The notes under the pieces were generated by a model that worked only from the letters and a program-made list of their open reading frames with translations, did not search any database and was not told the DNA's origin. The position numbers and the translations under genes are program-made. DNA of 6,020 nt, taken from positions 44,133 through 50,152 of the forward strand of contig JAGWBP010000017.1 in assembly GCA_021295835.1 (NCBI GenBank), in the 5' to 3' direction. The DNA comes from Gemmatimonadota bacterium. Its GTDB lineage: Bacteria; Gemmatimonadota; Gemmatimonadetes; Longimicrobiales; Gaopeijiaceae. Positions 4,368 to 6,020 of this stretch are shown in pieces (within the stretch, counting starts at the first letter, position 1; each line of letters starts with the position of its first letter).

Positions 4368-5543
4368 TCACCCCCCCGCCCGCACGATCCGCAGCTGGAC
4401 GATGTAGGGCACGTCAAGCTCGCCCAGCGTGACGCCGGTCACCATCCCGTTTCCGAATACCGGGAAGGGCTGCTTCTCGATCGGGACGGGCGAGGCCACG
4501 CGGCCAATGTAGTAGCCGCGTTCGTCGAAGACCTCCCACGCCTGGGTGGCCCGCCTCTCTGTCTCGACCCAGACCCATCCGTCCGGGCTGGTCCGGATGC
4601 TCTCGAGGACATACTTGTGCGCCGGAAGCCTGCGCGCGGGGATCCCGGCAGCGGCCGCGATGCTGTCCCGTTCCCGCCCTTCCAGTCTTGGGGGCGGACG
4701 GTCCAACCGCACGGTGCGCAGGGTGTCGCCGCCGTACGTCGTCTCGTGGAGGGCGAAGTCGGTGGTGCTGGCCAGCAAGATGTTCCCGGCCGGGTTGACG
4801 TTCCAACGGACATCCGGCGAGGAATACGGAATCGAGCGCTGCACCAGTAGCCTGCTTTCCCCCACGCTGACCTCCTCTTCCGTGTCCGTCGCGCGCTCCG
4901 GAGCCTGCGGCACTGGAAAGCTCCCCAGGGAGTCCAGTCCGGGTCCGGTCCCATACTTCAGGACCATGTCCAGGTCCGGCCGCCAGAAGTGAAGTCTACC
5001 CTCGGCATCGATCCGCATTCGCCACGGCAGGCTGGCTGCCGGGCCCATCTGCAACGGATGCGTCGCCAGGACGGTTCCGAGGGGGTCGAAGACCGTAAGA
5101 CGATTCGCCCCCGCATCCATCGCCCACAGATAGCCGGGGGGCTGCCAGGCAATTCCCGCCAGCATGCCGAACTCCCCGGGTCCCTCGCCGGATCGTCCGA
5201 GGGTTCCCAGACAATCGCCCCGAGGCGAGAACACCTGAATCTCGTCCGCCCGCCAGTCGGCCGCGTAGATCCGGCCATCACCGTCCACCGCCAGGGAAAA
5301 CACCCTGTCGAGCGCGTCGCATGCGTCGCCCATGGACCCGATTCTGAGCACCTCGACCAGCGTCGGGGCTCCCTGCGGACCCGCCTGGGGCGAATCCGGG
5401 TTGGATACGACGATCCTCCCGCCTTCCAGGGTGTCAACGCGCACGCGGTCGCTTCGCTCCTGGGCATCGGCCGGGAGCGTCGCCGTCGCGAGGAGCGTTC
5501 CGACGGCGATTGCGGAGATGGGGGTGTGGATGGTGATTCGCAT
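4368..5543 (-). CDS. Exported six-bladed beta-propeller (NHL-like) protein, 391 aa
   Basis: The ATG at 5543 has an AGGAGA SD (5548-5553). Residues 1-27 form a Sec signal peptide with a likely cut after ADA. No lipobox is seen, so the product is periplasmic or secreted. Blade-like repeats follow: VFSLAVDGDGRIYAADWRAD (81-100) with EIQVFSPRGD, then GRSGEGPGEFGMLAGIAW (116-133), the hallmark of 6-bladed beta-propeller proteins, then YLWAMDAGANRLTVFDPLGT (138-157) and further blades to PDGWVWVETERR. C75 and C111 could form a disulphide. Length and signal are usual for this family, which is expanded in Gemmatimonadota and Bacteroidetes. The ligand and role are unknown. The stop codon falls at the end of a run of seven G (4371-4377 on the plus strand). 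There is no operon partner in the window. Upstream, a weak AT-rich segment near 5585-5600 might hold the promoter. Confidence 0.85.
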   Translation of the reverse strand: MRITIHTPISAIAVGTLLATATLPADAQERSDRVRVDTLEGGRIVVSNPDSPQAGPQGAPTLVEVLRIGSMGDACDALDRVFSLAVDGDGRIYAADWRADEIQVFSPRGDCLGTLGRSGEGPGEFGMLAGIAWQPPGYLWAMDAGANRLTVFDPLGTVLATHPLQMGPAASLPWRMRIDAEGRLHFWRPDLDMVLKYGTGPGLDSLGSFPVPQAPERATDTEEEVSVGESRLLVQRSIPYSSPDVRWNVNPAGNILLASTTDFALHETTYGGDTLRTVRLDRPPPRLEGRERDSIAAAAGIPARRLPAHKYVLESIRTSPDGWVWVETERRATQAWEVFDERGYYIGRVASPVPIEKQPFPVFGNGMVTGVTLGELDVPYIVQLRIVRAGG

Positions 5544-5902
5544 GCGGTCTCCTGCTTTCTGTCGACTGCGGTGGGTAAGGACCAGTTTACAAAATGTTAA
5601 TCGGGTTGGCTCTTCACCGATCGTGATGGGAGGGGAGCATCGGAAGCCGCGACCTTGGCTGGATCAGGGTCATCCAGCGCAATCCGCAGCTCCGCCGTCC
5701 CGTCCCAGCACCTACCGGTCTTCCCGAGCGGGAAGCGGTCGAGGGCGGCGGGCCCTCCTTCGCTCAAGCGGCTTCCTCCGGTGCCCGGGGGAGTCGTCAT
5801 GCAGAGAAACCCAACGCGTCGGCGGTGGTCTCCCGGTCAGGGTTCGGGCACCCGAATCCTCCGCGGCTTGAAAACGGTGGACGGCCGTCAGACCTTGTAC
5901 CC
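5544..5902. other. Intergenic region without a convincing gene
   Basis: About 360 bases separate the beta-propeller start from the ATPase start on the opposite strand, so both promoters should lie here. Visible are an AT-rich near-palindrome around 5584-5599 (TTTACA, AAA, TGTTAA) and a 7-bp inverted repeat at 5658-5678. A 67-codon minus frame (5597-5800) resembles no family I know, lacks a clear SD and is probably noncoding. Confidence 0.5.
5658..5678. repeat. 7-bp inverted repeat
   Basis: GCTGGAT (5658-5664), spacer CAGGGTC, ATCCAGC (5672-5678). It lies between the divergent genes. It may be an operator or a weak hairpin; no T-run follows. Confidence 0.35.
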
Positions 5903-6020
5903 ATGGCCGCCGTCAAGCGAAGACAGCTGGAAGTTGCGTCCAGACGCGTCGTTCAGGACGCGAAGCTGGCCATCCGGGATGTCTATGACGCCATCGTGGA
6001 GCTCGTCACGAACTCCGACG
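5903..6020 (+). CDS. N-terminus of a probable GHKL-fold ATPase, cut by the right edge
   Basis: From ATG 5903, 39 residues read MAAVKRRQLEVASRRVVQDA, then KLAIRDVYDAIVELVTNSD. The segment DAIVELVTNSD matches the N-box (E-x-x-x-N-x-x-D) of GHKL ATPases such as Hsp90, MutL, histidine kinases and related stand-alone ATPases, where E33 and N37 would contact the catalytic water and Mg-ATP. The G1/G2 boxes would lie beyond the edge. No SD is evident before 5903, and the frame stays open upstream (GTG at 5825), so the start is uncertain. Its role cannot be told from this piece; defence-linked ATPases often have this N-terminal layout. Confidence 0.55.
   Translation, partial: MAAVKRRQLEVASRRVVQDAKLAIRDVYDAIVELVTNSD

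Noticed and set aside
4439..5467. Alternate minus frames of 171 and 169 codons inside the beta-propeller gene
   Set aside because: Arginine/serine-rich out-of-frame readings of an intact gene.
5597..5800. 67-codon minus-strand frame between the divergent genes
   Set aside because: No SD, no recognisable domain, and it fills the shared upstream region; kept only as a note.
1..6020. tRNA, rRNA, riboswitch or insertion-sequence ends
   Set aside because: No cloverleaf, rRNA core motif or paired terminal inverted repeats with a transposase were seen on either strand.

Overview
This is a high-GC bacterial window of 6,020 bases. Its gene types suggest a Gemmatimonadota-like or similar marine or symbiotic bacterium. 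They are a secreted six-bladed beta-propeller with a GEGPGEF motif, lipoproteins with Ig/cadherin-like repeats, plant-type leucine-rich repeats (LRRs), and many toxin-antitoxin scraps. The taxonomy is inferred from style only; there is no marker gene here.

Left part (1-2723, all minus strand). Two paralogous lipoprotein genes share an almost identical 5' cassette of promoter region, leader, lipoprotein signal and first Ig-like domain. They then diverge completely. One (1-634, cut by the left edge) continues into tandem Ig/cadherin-like domains but carries a 14-base deletion that shifts its frame. The other (1161-2585, intact, 474 aa) continues into eleven 24-residue LRRs whose differences sit mainly on the predicted concave face. 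Between them is a 55-residue ribbon-helix-helix (RHH) antitoxin-like gene (918-1085). It is too short for routine ORF calling, and an inverted repeat is centred exactly on its start codon.

Middle part (2724-4326). This is a graveyard of defence and toxin-antitoxin genes. A promoter, a Shine-Dalgarno (SD) sequence and a GTG start lead into the first ~90 residues of a type III restriction helicase (Res). That fragment is fused in frame to the core of an Rpn/YhgA-like PD-(D/E)XK nuclease. A frameshifted BrnA-like antitoxin relic and the N-terminus of an Rpn nuclease follow. On the minus strand lies an apparently intact FitA/VapB-type antitoxin whose PIN toxin is reduced to its last ~25 residues. 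A third antitoxin (MRTTLTLDPD type) is cut to 25 codons and preceded by an operator-like dyad.

Right part (4327-6020). An intact minus-strand gene encodes an exported beta-propeller protein (4368-5543). After about 360 bases with no convincing gene, the first 39 residues of a probable GHKL-fold ATPase run off the right edge on the plus strand.

Overall, the window looks like an accessory region shaped by segmental duplication, module swapping and repeated deletion. The intact proteins are the LRR lipoprotein, the two RHH antitoxin-like proteins and the beta-propeller protein.
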